DNA of 41,355 bases from the NCBI GenBank assembly GCA_020434345.1, contig JAGRAZ010000010.1:1-41355 (forward strand). Reading direction: 5' to 3'. Under the pieces are notes generated by a model. It made no database searches and was not told where the DNA came from. It saw only the letters and a program-made list of their open reading frames with translations. Numbering within the stretch: the stretch's first letter is position 1; every line of letters starts with the position of its first letter. This document shows positions 7,790 through 15,970 of this stretch, piece by piece. The translations under genes and the position numbers were made by a program. This stretch comes from Bdellovibrionales bacterium. Lineage in GTDB: Bacteria; Bdellovibrionota_G; JALEGL01; JAGRMV01.

Positions 7790-8884
7790 TTGAGCAATCG
7801 CTTTGGGAAATACGTCATTGAAAGAAAAATAGCTGTAGGAGGAATGGCTGAGATTTATTTAGCCAGAACTCGCTCAAACGAAAGGGTTGCGCTTAAACGA
7901 ATCCATCCCAATTTACTAAAAGACTCTAAATTTGTTCAAATGTTCTTGGATGAAGCGAGAACCGTTATTTTACTTCGGCACCCTAATATTGTTCAGCTTC
8001 TTGATTTTGGTAAAGTTCATGATTCCTACTTTTTTACAATGGAATGGGTTGATGGAAAATCTTTGGGCGAAGTTGTGCAGCAGCAGGTTGCAAAAAATGT
8101 TCACTTCCCGATCGATGTTGTTTTATGGATTGGGTTGGATATTTGCGAAGGTCTTGCATATGCACATTTAAAACGAGATCACTACGATCAACCTCTGGGA
8201 ATTGTTCATCGTGATATTAGTCCCCCAAATATTCTTGTTACAACTTCATGTTTATTTAAAGTTGCTGATTTTGGTATTGCAGAAATTAGAAATAAGGGCG
8301 TACAAACACAGCCGGGCGTTATTCGCGGAAAATTCAGTTACATGTCTCCTGAGCAATCCTATGGTGAACCGCTTGATCATAGATCGGATTTATTTAGTGT
8401 TGGGATTGTTTTGTATGAACTTCTTTTATCAAAAAGACTTTTTTTGCGTGATAATGAACAGGCAACCATAGAAGCTGTTCGTAAGTGTCAGGTGCCTCCT
8501 GCACATAAAACAAGAGCGGATGTACCAGAAGAACTAGATGATGTTTTGCAAAAAGTGCTATCAGAGGATCCGAAAGATCGTTATCCTGATGGACCGTCAT
8601 TGGCTGATGATCTAGCTCGAATTTTAAAAAAACACTATCCGCAATCATCAAGAGCAGAAGTAAAAAAGTTTTTAAATCATTTATTTCCAATGTCTGGATT
8701 CCATGTTCGTGATGATGCTGTGGATATTGCGCAAAAAAGGCTTGATCATGTTGATCCAACCCAGATGAATACAAAAGAAACATTTCCATATAGGTTTGTT
8801 ATTTTTATGGTATTGTTTCTGCTTGGAGTTATTGTTGTTGTGGACTACTTCTTCGGCTTTTTTCAGCTGGGTTTGTTTTCATAA
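7790..8884 (+). CDS. Membrane-anchored Ser/Thr protein kinase (Hanks type)
   Basis: A eukaryotic-like kinase of 364 residues. The ATP site has a Gly-rich loop (AVGGMAEIY, 16-23) and the lysine in VALKR (K36), with the partner Glu at E55. The catalytic loop is HRDISPPN (140-147), where D142 is the catalytic base. Ser replaces the usual Lys after D+1, a variant common in myxobacterial and other deltaproteobacterial kinases. DFG is at 160-162 and SPE at 186-188. A polar juxtamembrane stretch leads to one C-terminal membrane helix (about 334-357) with almost no periplasmic part, so there is no visible sensor domain. The start is TTG with AAGG 9 nt upstream; a stop codon directly precedes it in frame. 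It follows two FHA genes that may read its phosphorylation marks. Confidence 0.93.
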   Translation: MSNRFGKYVIERKIAVGGMAEIYLARTRSNERVALKRIHPNLLKDSKFVQMFLDEARTVILLRHPNIVQLLDFGKVHDSYFFTMEWVDGKSLGEVVQQQVAKNVHFPIDVVLWIGLDICEGLAYAHLKRDHYDQPLGIVHRDISPPNILVTTSCLFKVADFGIAEIRNKGVQTQPGVIRGKFSYMSPEQSYGEPLDHRSDLFSVGIVLYELLLSKRLFLRDNEQATIEAVRKCQVPPAHKTRADVPEELDDVLQKVLSEDPKDRYPDGPSLADDLARILKKHYPQSSRAEVKKFLNHLFPMSGFHVRDDAVDIAQKRLDHVDPTQMNTKETFPYRFVIFMVLFLLGVIVVVDYFFGFFQLGLFS

Positions 8885-8900
8885 GTTCTGAGGTATTTGA

Positions 8901-9155
8901 ATGGAAAAAAAACAAGATAGTATTTGGGCAGACCAAAATATAACAGTGTTTTTGTCAACACCGCTTTCGCCGTTTGCATATAAAGATCAGGAGCAGGCGG
9001 ATGTGTTTATCATTCAAGCGAAGGTTCTAGAGCAAGTGGGTGCGGGACTAATTCTAGAGGTACAGAAAACGTTAAATCAAGAAAAGAAACCCTCTCTTTT
9101 AAAGGTTAAAAAAATCTTTCTACCTTTTTCCAAAGTAGATTATATAGCCATGTGA
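8901..9155 (+). CDS. Small protein of unknown function
   Basis: An 84-residue protein that I do not recognise. It has no signal peptide or membrane helix. It looks like a small alpha/beta fold with alternating hydrophobic strands (NITVFLSTPL, DVFIIQAKVLEQVGAGLILEV, KVKKIFLPFSKVDYIAM). The ATG is preceded by GAGG (8890-8893) at good spacing, and the gene sits tightly between the kinase (16-bp gap) and pgk (3-bp gap). It is therefore probably real and co-transcribed. pgk has no Shine-Dalgarno sequence of its own, so translation of this gene may feed pgk by coupling. Confidence 0.7.
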   Translation: MEKKQDSIWADQNITVFLSTPLSPFAYKDQEQADVFIIQAKVLEQVGAGLILEVQKTLNQEKKPSLLKVKKIFLPFSKVDYIAM

Positions 9156-9158
9156 TGT

Positions 9159-10355
9159 ATGCCTTTTGCATTTCAAAATAAAACTATTCAAACAATAGAA
9201 GATATTGACGTTGCAGATAAAATTGTTTTTTTTCGAGCGGATTTAAACACACCGTTAGAAAACGGTGTAGTAAGTAACGACACACGCATTACTGAAATAC
9301 TTCCTACATTAAAATATTTATTAGAAAAAAATGCACGTGTTGTACTTGCTTCACATCTAGGACGCCCTGAAGGTAAACCCAATCCGAAATATTCACTTAT
9401 GCCTGTTGCAGATCGCTTATCCGAAATGCTTTCCCGGGATATTATTTTTACGGATGATTGCATTGGAGATGGTGTTAAAAAGCTTCTTCAAAATCCGAAC
9501 AATAAATTAATTTTACTTGAGAATTTACGGTTTCATCCCGGTGAAGAAACCAACGATCCAGATTTTGCACAAGAATTAGCTAAATCAATCCAAGTGTATG
9601 TCTGTGATGCTTTTGGAACTTTACACCGAGATCATGCAAGTATTACGGGTATCACTAAGTTTGTTCCAGTTAAAGCTGTTGGATTTTTGGTACAAAAAGA
9701 ATTGCAGCACCTGCTTCCACTTATTTCACAACCTAAGAGGCCATATGCCGTTGTTTTAGGTGGTGCAAAAATTTCCGATAAAATTAAAGTTGTTGAACAA
9801 CTTCTAAAAAAAGTTGATCGCTTGTTTATAGGTGGTGCAATGGCCTTTACGTTTTTAAAAGCCAATGGAATTCCAATCGGCACTTCTCTTTATGAAGAGC
9901 ATATGATTGCTTATGCTAAAAAAATAATGAACGAAGCTGAAAGTCGAAAAATTTCTATTTTCTTTCCAAGGGACTTTCATATTGCCAAGGATATAAATGG
10001 AACTTCTGCTACCATGACAGATTCGATTCGTATACCAGATGGATGGATGGGGTTAGACGTCGGACCCAAGACAATTACATATTTTTCTGAGCATCTTCAG
10101 GGTATTAAAACAGTATTTTGGAACGGCCCTATGGGCATGTTTGAAAAGCCGCCCTTTGATACTGCTACAACTGCATTGGCCAAATCCATCGCTAAAATTG
10201 ATGCAACAAAAATTATTGGTGGGGGCGATTCAGTGTCTGCCGTTGATCGTGCGGGTGTATCTTCCGAAATGACCCATATTTCTACAGGTGGGGGCGCAAC
10301 GTTAAAGTTTTTGCAAGACCCGCGTTTAAAGGGTTTGATGACGCTCTGTAGTTGA
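9159..10355 (+). CDS. pgk: Phosphoglycerate kinase
   Basis: Pgk transfers the acyl phosphate of 1,3-bisphosphoglycerate to ADP in glycolysis and runs in reverse in gluconeogenesis. The 398-residue length is typical. Family motifs are the N-terminal FFRADLNTPL (substrate loop), LASHLGRPEGK, ENLRFHPGEE, CDAFGTLHRDHAS, the central hinge YAVVLGGAKISDK, the nucleotide-site FWNGPMGMFE and the C-terminal GGGDSVSAV and STGGGATL. One departure is RADLNTPL, where most enzymes have RVDFNVPL, so the second position is Ala. The gap to the upstream small gene is only 3 bp. tpiA and secG follow, a common bacterial order; gap is absent from the window. Confidence 0.97.
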   Translation: MPFAFQNKTIQTIEDIDVADKIVFFRADLNTPLENGVVSNDTRITEILPTLKYLLEKNARVVLASHLGRPEGKPNPKYSLMPVADRLSEMLSRDIIFTDDCIGDGVKKLLQNPNNKLILLENLRFHPGEETNDPDFAQELAKSIQVYVCDAFGTLHRDHASITGITKFVPVKAVGFLVQKELQHLLPLISQPKRPYAVVLGGAKISDKIKVVEQLLKKVDRLFIGGAMAFTFLKANGIPIGTSLYEEHMIAYAKKIMNEAESRKISIFFPRDFHIAKDINGTSATMTDSIRIPDGWMGLDVGPKTITYFSEHLQGIKTVFWNGPMGMFEKPPFDTATTALAKSIAKIDATKIIGGGDSVSAVDRAGVSSEMTHISTGGGATLKFLQDPRLKGLMTLCS

Positions 10356-10372
10356 TCTACCACATGTAGATC
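10354..10372 (+). terminator. Hairpin overlapping the pgk stop codon
   Basis: GATCTAC (10354-10360) pairs perfectly with GTAGATC (10366-10372) around a 5-nt loop. No T-run follows, so it is at best an attenuator or RNA-stability hairpin. A TATAGA that could act as a -10 box follows at 10374. Confidence 0.3.
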
Positions 10373-10413
10373 TTATAGACGATCGAAGAAAATTATTGTA
10401 CATCCTAACTTAC

Positions 10414-11166
10414 ATGAGAAAAAAAATTATCATTGCAAATTGGAAGATGAATAAAACTGTTTCTGAATCCATTCGTGCAGTTACAGAATTAAAAAACAAA
10501 TTGTCCGGTAAACAAGAAGTTGAAATTGTAGTTGCTCCACCATTTACATCTTTGCATCCATGCGAAATTGCGATCTCAGGTAGTGCAATACTTTTGGCTG
10601 CCCAAAATGTGAGTGAATTTGATCAGGGCGCATACACAGGTGAAGTTTCTGCGAACATGCTTTTAGACATACAATGTGAATATGTTCTTGTTGGACATTC
10701 CGAGCGTAGAACAATTTTTGATGAGACAAATCAGATTGTTCAAAAAAAACTCAAACAGGTTCTTGAATATGAAATGAGTCCCGTATTGTGTATTGGCGAA
10801 TCGGAACTGACACGAAAAGCACAGAAAACATTTTCATTTATTGAAGAGCAACTTACAGAGTGTTTGCGTGGGTTAAAGGAAGAAGACCTGTTGACCTTTG
10901 TAGTTGCCTACGAGCCTATATGGGCAATTGGGACGGGAAACACTGCAACAACTTCGCAAATTCAAGAAGTACATGGTTGGATTCGAGATTTTTTTGAAAA
11001 GCAATACGGTAAGGCGCTGGGCCAAGCCATCCCAATTTTATACGGTGGATCTGTTTCTGAAACCAATGCATCCGAAATTATGAAGCAAAAAGACGTGGAT
11101 GGTTTGCTTGTTGGTGGCGCTAGTCTAGATCCAGAACGTTTTGTAAATATCATTCAACATTGCTAG
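10414..11166 (+). CDS. tpiA: Triosephosphate isomerase
   Basis: TpiA interconverts dihydroxyacetone phosphate and glyceraldehyde 3-phosphate. The start chosen is the ATG at 10414, giving MRKKIIIANWKMNK, which is the family's usual beginning; the TTG at 10396 would add six untypical residues. The resulting 250 residues match the normal length. Visible catalytic motifs are NWKMNK (Lys), the His in LVGHSERR, the Glu in VVAYEPIWAIGTG and the C-terminal phosphate loops LYGGSVSE and GLLVGGASL. It is 58 bp after pgk and 73 bp before secG, probably one glycolytic operon, perhaps with an extra promoter after the pgk hairpin. Confidence 0.97.
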   Translation: MRKKIIIANWKMNKTVSESIRAVTELKNKLSGKQEVEIVVAPPFTSLHPCEIAISGSAILLAAQNVSEFDQGAYTGEVSANMLLDIQCEYVLVGHSERRTIFDETNQIVQKKLKQVLEYEMSPVLCIGESELTRKAQKTFSFIEEQLTECLRGLKEEDLLTFVVAYEPIWAIGTGNTATTSQIQEVHGWIRDFFEKQYGKALGQAIPILYGGSVSETNASEIMKQKDVDGLLVGGASLDPERFVNIIQHC

Positions 11167-11239
11167 TGTGCGGTATTTTTAAGGGTTGGATTAAACACAA
11201 GTTTTGTGATACCAGAGCTTTTTACAAAGAGGTTTAAAA

Positions 11240-11614
11240 ATGACTGGTTTAATTACATTTATACATATTACTGCCTGTGTTCTGCTTATTATTGTTGTGC
11301 TTTTGCAACAAAGTAAGGGAGACGGTATGGGGAGTGCATTTGGTGGTGCTGGCTCTCAATCTGTTCTTGGTGCACGAGGTGCTGCAACCATCATGACAAA
11401 AATCACAACTGTGCTTGCTGTTATTTTTATGCTTACCAGTTTGTCACTTGCTTTTTTTTCCTCACGTTCGTCAAGTGAGAGTTTACTTCGTCAAAATGAG
11501 ATCAGTGTTCCTGCAGTGCCTGTTGAGGACTTGCAGAGCGAACCTTCGCAACCAAGTGAAGAGCTTCCTGTTGAGCAGGTAGAATCGCAAGAAAATACAC
11601 AATCAAATCAATAG
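11240..11614 (+). CDS. secG: Preprotein translocase subunit SecG
   Basis: SecG is the small accessory subunit of the SecYEG channel in the inner membrane. The 124-residue protein has two membrane helices (about residues 3-23 and 54-74). Between them is the conserved cytoplasmic loop LLQQSKGDGMGSAFGGAGSQ, the clearest family signature, followed by GARGAATIMTK. The acidic, Ser/Glu-rich tail is ordinary for the family. AGAGG lies 7 nt before the ATG. A hairpin-type terminator follows at 11643, closing the pgk-tpiA-secG unit. Confidence 0.95.
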   Translation: MTGLITFIHITACVLLIIVVLLQQSKGDGMGSAFGGAGSQSVLGARGAATIMTKITTVLAVIFMLTSLSLAFFSSRSSSESLLRQNEISVPAVPVEDLQSEPSQPSEELPVEQVESQENTQSNQ

Positions 11615-11642
11615 GTTGTAAGCATAATTTCATAGATATAAA

Positions 11643-11666
11643 AAATGGAAACTAAAGTTTCCATTT
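11643..11666 (+). terminator. Hairpin terminator after secG
   Basis: AAATGGAAAC (11643-11652) pairs with GTTTCCATTT (11657-11666) as a perfect 10-bp stem with a TAAA tetraloop. An A-tract precedes it, and the T-rich 3' side is short. It lies 29 bp after the secG stop. Confidence 0.55.
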
Positions 11667-11699
11667 GTACTTGATCAGGTCTTTCCCCGCGTGCAGAAA

Positions 11700-11708
11700 T
11701 GATATAAT
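11700..11708 (+). promoter_or_regulatory. Extended -10 promoter of the large pilin-like gene
   Basis: TGATATAAT is a perfect extended -10 (TGn + TATAAT), and no -35 match is visible at the proper distance. Transcription from about 11715 leaves a 14-nt leader whose AAGGGA and AAAGGG elements (11715-11726) serve as the Shine-Dalgarno sequence for the ATG at 11729. Confidence 0.6.
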
Positions 11709-11728
11709 GGGTGTAAGGGAAAAGGGTC

Positions 11729-14728
11729 ATGTACACAATGTTAATTCAAAGACAGAAGAGCCTCGGATATTCGATCATAGAAGTATTGATCGCATCATTG
11801 TTGGTGGTTGTTATTGCAGCGGGAACCTATCGATTTTTAGAATCACAGAATGCAACACATATGGCGGCAATGGGCAAGTCCGTCAAAAAAGATTTAGCAC
11901 AGAAAACTTTGGATCGATTTCAAGCAGACCTTATGGAAGTAGATTCAAATTGGCAAAAACTTGGTCTTGCAACCATTTACCCTCATCCCGGTTATCGATT
12001 GGGTGAAAATTATTATGTTGAAAATGTTTTCTATGATCAGGGTTTAAGTGATGCAGTAACATTTTTACGCCGTCATCCTGATAAGACAAAAATTTATCAA
12101 GTTGAACAATCTTTGCAAGATCCAGACCCCTCATCAGGTGGAGAGTATATCGCGCTTTATGGATCTTGGATTGAGGTATCACTCAATGATGCAAGCGCTT
12201 TTGATATGGAGATTGGCGATTGGGTCATGCTGTATGAGCCCGGAAAAAATGCACTCGGTGTTGTGCTTGATATAGACACTTCAACGTCTCCTAATCGTAT
12301 AAAACTTCAGTATCCAAGCACAGACGTTATGATTGAGTTTTCAACCAATCAATACAATTACGGTTCGGGTTTTATTACCAAGCCCGGTGTTGTTCCGGGA
12401 AGTTACGATTACAATACATTTTTTACAGGTGTTACCAATGATGATTTAATTCAGTTTGCTAAAAACAAAACACATATGCAAGTTGTTCGACCTGTGACGT
12501 ACGAATTAGATTGGATGACTTCAGACGGCCAACCCAATGATGTAAACAACAATTATATTCTTGATGATAGTGGGCAGAAGCAAAGTGTAATTGTTCGAAC
12601 TGAATATGAAGCAAATCAAAAGATGCGCGAGTACTTAGGACGCGTGTCTACACTTGGTTTTTCATATGATATTTTGCTGGGCCAAACATGGACAGGCAAT
12701 GAAAACCTAACAGGTTATACTGATGGTGAGATATTACGCGATGCGGGCCGAGAAAAAGATGCGACAACTGTCGGATTTTTTAAACTTGATAACAATCCAA
12801 ACACAGGTTGGTCATCTTTTATTACAACATCCAACATTGTTGGCGTTCGTATGATGGTCTCTCAAACGTGGAGACAAAAGACACAAGAATTTACCGCATA
12901 CAATGAAGTTAAACTTGCTATAGACAAAGCATTTGAAGACGAAAGGTACCAACGTCAACATTATGTGCAGGCCAAAGATACAGGAGATATTCATAGTGTT
13001 GCTGGCTTGTCACCCACAGAGCATATCGGAAAACCACTTTATTTTAGAAACCCTAATGATGATCAAGATTATGTTGTTCTTCCAGTGATGAATTTTGATG
13101 AAAATGCAGCAAACGATGGAAAACTTGTTATTTTAGATCGACAAGGTTGTCCTGTTACAACAGGTTGTCCAGATCCAAGTAACCCCGTAACCAATGATGA
13201 TTTTGTTATTACTTTTGGAGACGCAACTCATCACTTTTATCCAACACAGGTGTATCCAGTTCAGCAAAACGGTCAAAACCTTCTTTTGGTTATGGGAATG
13301 GGTGTAGTTGGTGATTTAGGCAATTCACCTGTTCGTACACCTATGATAGCAACCATTGATTTGGGGGCGGGATCGATGGCGAGTGTGTTAAGTAACAACA
13401 ATGCATCCGGTCTTTGTTCACTAGCAGGGTGTGAGTTGCATGTTCTAAACAGCGAAACATCTTCAACATCAATCAAAGACACCGCATCCGGGTCGTTTAT
13501 GTTCAATAATGAGTTGTGGATTTCATCACTTACCAAAGACAATCCAAATGCAAATGGATTGGTTATGTACAAAACAACATTGGGCAGTGATTTAAGTTTT
13601 GGTAACTTTACACAAGTAACATTAGATGCTGGAAGTACTGCAGAGGATCGTGTTGTGACAGCTGTTGGAAATGAACCGCTTGTTGTCAATGGTGAGCCAT
13701 TTATCCCTGTTTGTTTATCGCGAACCATTCCTTGCAACAGAGAAATAACAATAGAACCTGATACAGGTGGTGAAGTGACAAGCTCGTTGATGGAATTTAT
13801 GCATATGATTTCTCCAGTTGAAACATGTTATGCTGATGCACCCGGTTCCGGTGGGGGTGATCCACCAAGTGGTGGTTCAAATCCTTGTTCAGCAGAAGCT
13901 TTTCAAGATGGGAAAATTTATTTGTATTCTCTTACACAAAACTCTTCTCCTGTTGAGCTTGCAAATCATAACTATCTCTGTTCTTCGCTTCAATCTGTCG
14001 GAAACAATCTCATGATTGGTGGAAAACTTGTTACACAAATTATACATGAGGAAGAAATTTTAGATGTGATTGATGGCGTTACAGGGCCAGTATTTATGGC
14101 GACAGATGAAATTGCAGGTGTCACGACAGATAATCATGGAGTTAAAACCACTTATTCTGATGCATATTTTGTATACAACAGTGCTTTTGGAGACGCTGGA
14201 GGAAGTTATGATGGACATGGATCTGGCGAACAATATGGTTCTTTGATTACATGGAACAGCGGCACAAGTGTTAATAAATTTAATGATGGAAGTCTTGGTG
14301 TTGCACTCGGCAATCGATTTATTCCCAATGCAGGAGACGGACTAAGCAATCAAACAGTAATTACAATGGATATGAACCCGGCAGGTATGAAAGATCGTGT
14401 TGTGGCCAATATTCGCACAGAACTTGCCAACCTAAGTCAAAGCGCTGTGAGTACATCCTACCATGAAGGACAGGTGAGTCTTTCAGGTGATGTGGTTTTA
14501 CCCGGGGCGATGTATGTGGATCCTGATCCGACACTTCGACGACATCAGGTTATGCCTCTTCCGCACCTTACTTCTTCCATGGATGAAAATCAGTGGATTG
14601 AATTTTTTCTAGATTTTTATGATCCCAAAGATCGAGTCACAGGCACAAGCTATAATATCCAAACACCAAATCCATCTGCGGTTCAGTGTTTGGTGGGTGC
14701 AATCCCTGAGACATGTTCATTTAATTAA
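11729..14728 (+). CDS. Giant protein with type IV prepilin N-terminus (PilW-like minor pilin or adhesin)
   Basis: Residues 1-40 form a class III prepilin signal: a short basic leader ending in SLG, then YSIIEVLIASLLVVVIAAG, with Glu at position +5 after the predicted PilD cleavage. The protein should therefore be inserted into the pilus by its N-terminal helix. Minor pilins are usually 150-350 residues; this one has 999. The region to about residue 420 resembles an extended PilW-like pilin domain. Beyond it are Gly/Asn/Asp-rich beta-strand segments with paired Cys residues and a GSGGGDPPSGGSNP linker near 710, which look like a beta-propeller or adhesin (inference). No other pilin genes are adjacent. 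The ATG at 11729 is favoured by its Shine-Dalgarno sequence over the one at 11738. Confidence 0.82.
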   Translation: MYTMLIQRQKSLGYSIIEVLIASLLVVVIAAGTYRFLESQNATHMAAMGKSVKKDLAQKTLDRFQADLMEVDSNWQKLGLATIYPHPGYRLGENYYVENVFYDQGLSDAVTFLRRHPDKTKIYQVEQSLQDPDPSSGGEYIALYGSWIEVSLNDASAFDMEIGDWVMLYEPGKNALGVVLDIDTSTSPNRIKLQYPSTDVMIEFSTNQYNYGSGFITKPGVVPGSYDYNTFFTGVTNDDLIQFAKNKTHMQVVRPVTYELDWMTSDGQPNDVNNNYILDDSGQKQSVIVRTEYEANQKMREYLGRVSTLGFSYDILLGQTWTGNENLTGYTDGEILRDAGREKDATTVGFFKLDNNPNTGWSSFITTSNIVGVRMMVSQTWRQKTQEFTAYNEVKLAIDKAFEDERYQRQHYVQAKDTGDIHSVAGLSPTEHIGKPLYFRNPNDDQDYVVLPVMNFDENAANDGKLVILDRQGCPVTTGCPDPSNPVTNDDFVITFGDATHHFYPTQVYPVQQNGQNLLLVMGMGVVGDLGNSPVRTPMIATIDLGAGSMASVLSNNNASGLCSLAGCELHVLNSETSSTSIKDTASGSFMFNNELWISSLTKDNPNANGLVMYKTTLGSDLSFGNFTQVTLDAGSTAEDRVVTAVGNEPLVVNGEPFIPVCLSRTIPCNREITIEPDTGGEVTSSLMEFMHMISPVETCYADAPGSGGGDPPSGGSNPCSAEAFQDGKIYLYSLTQNSSPVELANHNYLCSSLQSVGNNLMIGGKLVTQIIHEEEILDVIDGVTGPVFMATDEIAGVTTDNHGVKTTYSDAYFVYNSAFGDAGGSYDGHGSGEQYGSLITWNSGTSVNKFNDGSLGVALGNRFIPNAGDGLSNQTVITMDMNPAGMKDRVVANIRTELANLSQSAVSTSYHEGQVSLSGDVVLPGAMYVDPDPTLRRHQVMPLPHLTSSMDENQWIEFFLDFYDPKDRVTGTSYNIQTPNPSAVQCLVGAIPETCSFN

Positions 14729-14775
14729 CAGTTTTTGTGTTCAGCGTATAAATCTTAGACCTACAAGGCATCTCC

Positions 14776-14784
14776 TGATATAGA
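14776..14784 (+). promoter_or_regulatory. Extended -10 promoter of the butyryl-CoA cluster, leaderless geometry
   Basis: TGATATAGA (TGn + TATAGA at 14779-14784) ends 7 nt before the thiolase ATG at 14792. TTAGAC at 14755-14760 is a weak -35 with an 18-bp spacer. No Shine-Dalgarno sequence lies between. Confidence 0.5.
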
Positions 14785-14791
14785 CCCACAC

Positions 14792-15970
14792 ATGATTAAA
14801 AAAGCAGTTATTGTTTCCTATGCAAGAACACCCATAGGAAGTTTCATGGGTTCATTATCTTCATACAGCGCTCCAGAGCTAGGAAGTTTTGCCATCAAAG
14901 CCGCGCTAACAAGGGCAAACATTGACCCCGCCTCTGTGGATGAGGTGATTATGGGCAACGTCCTTACTGCTGGGGTAGGACAGGCGCCCGCACGTCAGGC
15001 TGCTAAATTTGCAGGCCTTCCGAATCATGTACCGGCAACCACAATAGGAAAAGTTTGCGGCTCAGGCCTAAAAGCTGTCATGCTTGCAGCACAAGCAGTT
15101 TCATTGGGTGATGCAGAAGTTGTTATTGCAGGAGGTATGGAAAGTATGTCCAATGCACCTTACGCTCTTCCTCAAGCTCGACGGGGGTATCGTCTCGGCA
15201 ATGCCACGATGATTGATACCATGGTCAACGATGGTCTGTGGGATGTCTATAACAACTATCACATGGGCAGTGCTGCTGAATTATGTGCAAAAGAATGTAA
15301 TGTTTCTAGAAAGCTACAAGATGATTTTGCGATCGAAAGTTACAAGCGTGCACAAAAAGCACAAAGCACAGGTAAATTTACAAATGAAATTGTTCCGGTA
15401 GAAATTAAAGATCGAAAAGGTAATGTTACGGTTATTACTGAAGATGAGGAACCAAAAAGTGTTCAGTTTGATAAAATTCCAACATTGAAACCTGTTTTTG
15501 ATAAGAACGGTACAGTTACAGCAGCCAATGCTTCAAGTATCAATGATGGTGCTGCGGCACTTCTTATAATGTCTGAAGATAAAGCCAAAGAATTAGGTTG
15601 CACACCAATTGCAACAATTACAGGATACACGCAAGCTGCACGTGAACCAGAATGGTTTACGTTAGCCCCTGCCGATGCACTTACTAAACTTTCAGAAAAA
15701 CTTTCAATGTCTCTTCAAGATGTTGATCTTTTCGAAATTAATGAAGCGTTTTCTGTTGTTTCAGTTGCAGTAAATCAAAAACTTGGACTCAACCCATCGC
15801 AAGTTAATATTTATGGTGGAGCAGTTTCTTTGGGTCATCCGATTGGCGCAAGCGGAGCTAGAGTTTTGATTACGCTTCTTTCTGCATTGGTTCAGGAAAA
15901 TAAAAAAACAGGTATGGCCTCGTTGTGCATTGGTGGTGGAGAAGCTGTAGCCCTTGGAGTACAAAGATGA
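14792..15970 (+). CDS. Acetyl-CoA C-acetyltransferase (thiolase)
   Basis: Thiolase II splits acetoacetyl-CoA into two acetyl-CoA or runs in reverse. The 392-residue protein has the three active-site residues of the family: nucleophile Cys89 (GKVCGSG), His349 (SLGHPIGASG) and Cys379 (CIGGG), plus NEAF near residue 318. The C-terminal loop reads CIGGGEAVAL, where most family members have CIGGGMGIAL. It heads an operon with hbd (4-bp ATGA overlap), crotonase and a transporter. This places it at the last step of a butyryl-CoA to acetyl-CoA route. Length and context favour acetoacetyl-CoA thiolase over a long-chain FadA, but specificity is inferred. Confidence 0.93.
   Translation: MIKKAVIVSYARTPIGSFMGSLSSYSAPELGSFAIKAALTRANIDPASVDEVIMGNVLTAGVGQAPARQAAKFAGLPNHVPATTIGKVCGSGLKAVMLAAQAVSLGDAEVVIAGGMESMSNAPYALPQARRGYRLGNATMIDTMVNDGLWDVYNNYHMGSAAELCAKECNVSRKLQDDFAIESYKRAQKAQSTGKFTNEIVPVEIKDRKGNVTVITEDEEPKSVQFDKIPTLKPVFDKNGTVTAANASSINDGAAALLIMSEDKAKELGCTPIATITGYTQAAREPEWFTLAPADALTKLSEKLSMSLQDVDLFEINEAFSVVSVAVNQKLGLNPSQVNIYGGAVSLGHPIGASGARVLITLLSALVQENKKTGMASLCIGGGEAVALGVQR

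Noticed and set aside
10396-10413. Upstream TTG start for tpiA adding six residues
   Set aside because: MRKKIIIANWKMN from the ATG at 10414 is the family's normal N-terminus; the extension has no counterpart.
13273-13737. 154-codon minus-strand open frame inside the pilin-like gene
   Set aside because: It lies antisense to a clearly coding frame, has no ribosome-binding site and an unremarkable composition.
15925-15966. Upstream start for hbd inside the thiolase gene
   Set aside because: The ATG at 15967 overlaps the thiolase stop as ATGA and gives the standard 282 residues, with the NAD-binding loop in place.
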